Below, one piece after another: positions 62,221-64,000 of a stretch of 64,000 bases of DNA. The notes under the pieces were generated by a model. It worked only from the letters and a program-made list of their open reading frames with translations. It searched no databases and was not told the origin of the DNA. Numbering within the stretch: position 1 is the first letter of the stretch; each line of letters begins with the position of its first letter. Origin of the DNA: Streptomyces sp. YPW6 (GTDB lineage Bacteria; Actinomycetota; Actinomycetes; Streptomycetales; Streptomycetaceae); contig NZ_CP076457.1 in NCBI RefSeq assembly GCF_018866325.1, positions 372,001 through 436,000 on the forward strand, read 5' to 3'. Made by a program: the position numbers and the translations under genes.

Positions 62221-63033
62221 ATGCGTACCGCACGCGCCCGGCACTACCTCATGTGCCGGCCCACCCACTTCGACGTGGTCTATTCCATCAACCCGTGGAT
62301 GGACCCGGCGAAGCCCGTCGACACTCCGCTGGCCATCGCCCAGTGGGAGCGGCTGCGCGAGGTCTATCTGCGCCTCGGGCACACCGTCGACACGATCGCC
62401 CCCGTCCCCCGCCTCCCCGACATGGTCTTCGCGGCCAACGGCGCCACGGTCATCGACGGGCGGGCCCTCGTGGCCCGGTTCCGCGACGCCGAGCGCATCG
62501 CCGAGGGCCCCGCCTACCACCACTGGCTGCACGAGAACGGCTTCACGGAGCTGCGCACGGCCGCCTTCGTCAACGAGGGGGAGGGCGACTATCTCCTGGC
62601 GGGCGACTGGCTGCTGGCGGGCACCGGCTTCCGCAGCGACCCGCGCTCGCACGCCGAGGCACAGGAGTACTTCGGACGCCCGGTGATCGGGCTGACGCTC
62701 GTCGATCCCGACTACTACCACCTGGACACCGCCCTGACCGTACTCGACGAGGAAACCGTCGCCTACTACCCGGCGGCCTTCTCCCCCGGCAGCCGGGCCG
62801 TCCTGGAGCGGCTGTTCCCGGACGCCCTCATCGCCACCCCCGGCGACGCCGGGGCGTTCGGGCTGAACGCGACGTCGGACGGGTACAACGTGGTCCTGCC
62901 GCAGAACGCCACGGACCTGGCAGCCCAGTTGCGTGAGCACGGCTTCAACCCGGTCGGCGTGGACCTCTCGGAGCTCCTCAAAGCGGGCGGCAGCGTGAAG
63001 TGCTGCACCCTGGAGCTGCGCCGGGACGCCTGA
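62221..63033 (+). CDS. ddaH: Dimethylargininase (DDAH)
   Basis: 270 residues. YLMCRPTHFDVVYSINPWM, PDMVFAANGA, VNEGEGDYLLAG, YYHLDTAL (His) and GGSVKCCTLEL (Cys nucleophile) give a complete active site. It hydrolyses dimethylarginine or arginine analogues to citrulline and an amine. It is 19 bp after the formyltransferase and thus probably iron-regulated. Confidence 0.94.
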   Translation: MRTARARHYLMCRPTHFDVVYSINPWMDPAKPVDTPLAIAQWERLREVYLRLGHTVDTIAPVPRLPDMVFAANGATVIDGRALVARFRDAERIAEGPAYHHWLHENGFTELRTAAFVNEGEGDYLLAGDWLLAGTGFRSDPRSHAEAQEYFGRPVIGLTLVDPDYYHLDTALTVLDEETVAYYPAAFSPGSRAVLERLFPDALIATPGDAGAFGLNATSDGYNVVLPQNATDLAAQLREHGFNPVGVDLSELLKAGGSVKCCTLELRRDA

Positions 63034-63038
63034 GCGGA

Positions 63039-63072
63039 CGGCCTCCCCGCGGAGTCTCCCGCGGGGAGGCCG
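63039..63072 (+). terminator. Hairpin terminator after ddaH
   Basis: CGGCCTCCCCGCGG (63039-63052), loop AGTCTC, CCGCGGGGAGGCCG (63059-63072): a perfect 14-bp stem right after the stop. Confidence 0.85.
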
Positions 63073-63158
63073 CCCACGCCCCGTCAGCCTGGGCTCCGAA
63101 CGGGACCGACGCGTCCGATCCGGCGACGGCGGACCGGCGAGCGATCACACCTTGGTAT

Positions 63159-63173
63159 TGACTATCGTTTTCA
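63159..63173 (+). promoter_or_regulatory. Zur-like box before rpmF2
   Basis: TGACTATCGTTTTCA agrees with TGAAAATCATTTTCA at 12 of 15 positions. TTGACT at 63158-63163 may be a -35. It lies 35 bp upstream of L32. Confidence 0.78.
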
Positions 63174-63208
63174 TGTAGCGTGCGAGCTCAACGTCGAAGG
63201 TAGTCCTC

Positions 63209-63379
63209 ATGGCAGTCCCCAAGCGGAAGATGTCCCGCAGCAACACCCGTCACCGTCGCTCCCAGTGGAAGGCCGCGACGCCGCAGCTCGTCCCCGTCAC
63301 GGTCGACGGAACCGTCCACCAGGTGCCGCAGCGCCTGGTGAAGGCCTATGAACGCGGCCTGCTGCGTCCGGAGGACTGA
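63209..63379 (+). CDS. rpmF2: 50S ribosomal protein L32, zinc-independent form
   Basis: 56 residues: [20 protein letters not shown], then [12 protein letters not shown]. No cysteine, so it does not bind zinc, unlike the housekeeping copy. It has its own Zur-like box, 43 kb from the other zinc-free ribosomal genes. Confidence 0.95.
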   Translation: MAVPKRKMSRSNTRHRRSQWKAATPQLVPVTVDGTVHQVPQRLVKAYERGLLRPED

Positions 63380-63487
63380 CCGGGCCCGCCGCCACGCCGT
63401 GGTCCGCGCGCGGGACAATGAGGGCGTACGGCGGCGGCACACCGCCGCCCGCCCGGCCCACCGCGCACGCCACCAGGAGTCACCGTC

Positions 63488-64000
63488 TTGTCCGAGAGCA
63501 CGACGCACGCCGCCCAGCCCGACCTGCGCGCCGACTGCGCCGCCTGTTTCGGGCTGTGCTGCGTGGCACTGCCCTTCTCGCGCTCCTCGGACTTCCCGGT
63601 CGACAAGTCCGCCGGCACGCCCTGCGGAAACCTCCGGGAGGACTTCCGCTGCGGCATCCACCAGCGGCTGCGCGGGGAGGGGTACAACGGCTGCACGGTG
63701 TTCGACTGCTTCGGGGCGGGCCAGAAGGTCTCCCAGGTCGTCTTCCAGGGCGTCAGCTGGCGCGAGGAGCCGGAGTCGGCCCGTGTGATGTACGAGGTCT
63801 TCCCTGTCGTACGGCAGCTCCATGAGCTCCTCAAATACCTCGCGCAGGCCCTGGACCTGCCCGCGGCCAGGCTCGTCCACCGCGACCTGCGGCGCGCGTA
63901 CGAGCGGCTGGACGCCCTCACCGGTGACACGCCCGAGGTGCTGCTCGCCCTCGACATGGACGTACTGCGCGGCGAGGTGAACCCGCTGCTCCTGCGGGCC
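63488..64000 (+). CDS. Cys-rich protein (pentapeptide-repeat family N-terminus, 3' truncated)
   Basis: A TTG at 63488 with AGGAG eight bases upstream opens a frame that runs off the window after 171 residues. ADCAACFGLCCVALPFS has a CxxC-x3-CC pattern, followed by cysteines in GTPCGNL, DFRCGIH and GCTVFDCFGAGQK. Streptomyces proteins with this N-terminus usually continue into pentapeptide repeats, which would be outside the window. The Cys set may bind a metal. Confidence 0.75.
   Translation, partial: MSESTTHAAQPDLRADCAACFGLCCVALPFSRSSDFPVDKSAGTPCGNLREDFRCGIHQRLRGEGYNGCTVFDCFGAGQKVSQVVFQGVSWREEPESARVMYEVFPVVRQLHELLKYLAQALDLPAARLVHRDLRRAYERLDALTGDTPEVLLALDMDVLRGEVNPLLLRA

Overview
The window is very GC-rich, its genes often start with GTG or TTG, and stop and start codons frequently overlap (ATGA, GTGA, TGATG). 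The gene content (subtilisin-inhibitor-like protein, SpoIIE/GAF/HATPase phosphatase, PASTA kinase, CbtAB, coelichelin-type formyltransferase) points to a Streptomyces chromosome. No rRNA, tRNA, CRISPR array, transposase or phage gene was seen.

Layout. 1-2.9 kb: the end of a Pro/Thr-rich protein and a PAS-GAF-SpoIIE-HATPase regulator. 2.9-16.3 kb (minus strand): the most unusual locus. It runs as substrate-binding lipoprotein, two FecCD permeases and an ATPase, then a 44-residue precursor peptide, an E1-like peptide clamp, a CocE/S15-type hydrolase, a YcaO cyclodehydratase, a SagB-like oxidase and two ABC exporter half-genes, one of which is frameshifted. Strong Zur-type boxes lie before the uptake genes and before the precursor. 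A 17-bp hairpin separates precursor from maturation genes. 16.4-17.7 kb: a divergent beta-propeller gene that may share the first Zur box. 18.0-20.6 kb: zinc-free ribosomal proteins S14, L28, L33, L31 and S18 and a COG0523-like protein around another Zur-like box; L32 with its own Zur-like box is at 63.2 kb. Together this reads as a zinc-starvation regulon that includes a RiPP of the TOMM type with its own uptake system.

20.7-30.6 kb: MFS pumps, a subtilisin-inhibitor-like protein with P1 Arg, an iron-boxed siderophore uptake operon (23.3-27.4 kb), a TOPRIM protein and a CGNR regulator. 30.7-45.6 kb: an alpha/beta hydrolase and an aromatic meta-cleavage cluster of hpp/mhp type (hydroxylase, extradiol dioxygenase, C-C hydrolase, two hydratases, aldolase, acylating acetaldehyde dehydrogenase) with IclR and TetR regulators, an SSS symporter with a DUF485 partner, an amidohydrolase-type decarboxylase and an MFS carrier.

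45.8-64 kb: a PASTA kinase, LmeA-like protein, pirin and TPR protein; CbtB/CbtA under a cobalamin riboswitch; a histidine-phosphatase-fold protein without catalytic histidines; a metallophosphoesterase/PPTase pair; a membrane protein with a PLC-like domain; a GT2; a degenerate WecA/MraY-like protein; an amidohydrolase; an iron-boxed hydroxyornithine-formyltransferase-like gene next to DDAH; L32; and the start of a Cys-rich protein cut by the window edge. Zinc, iron and cobalt control elements all occur here. Functions are read from motifs and context; no searches were run.
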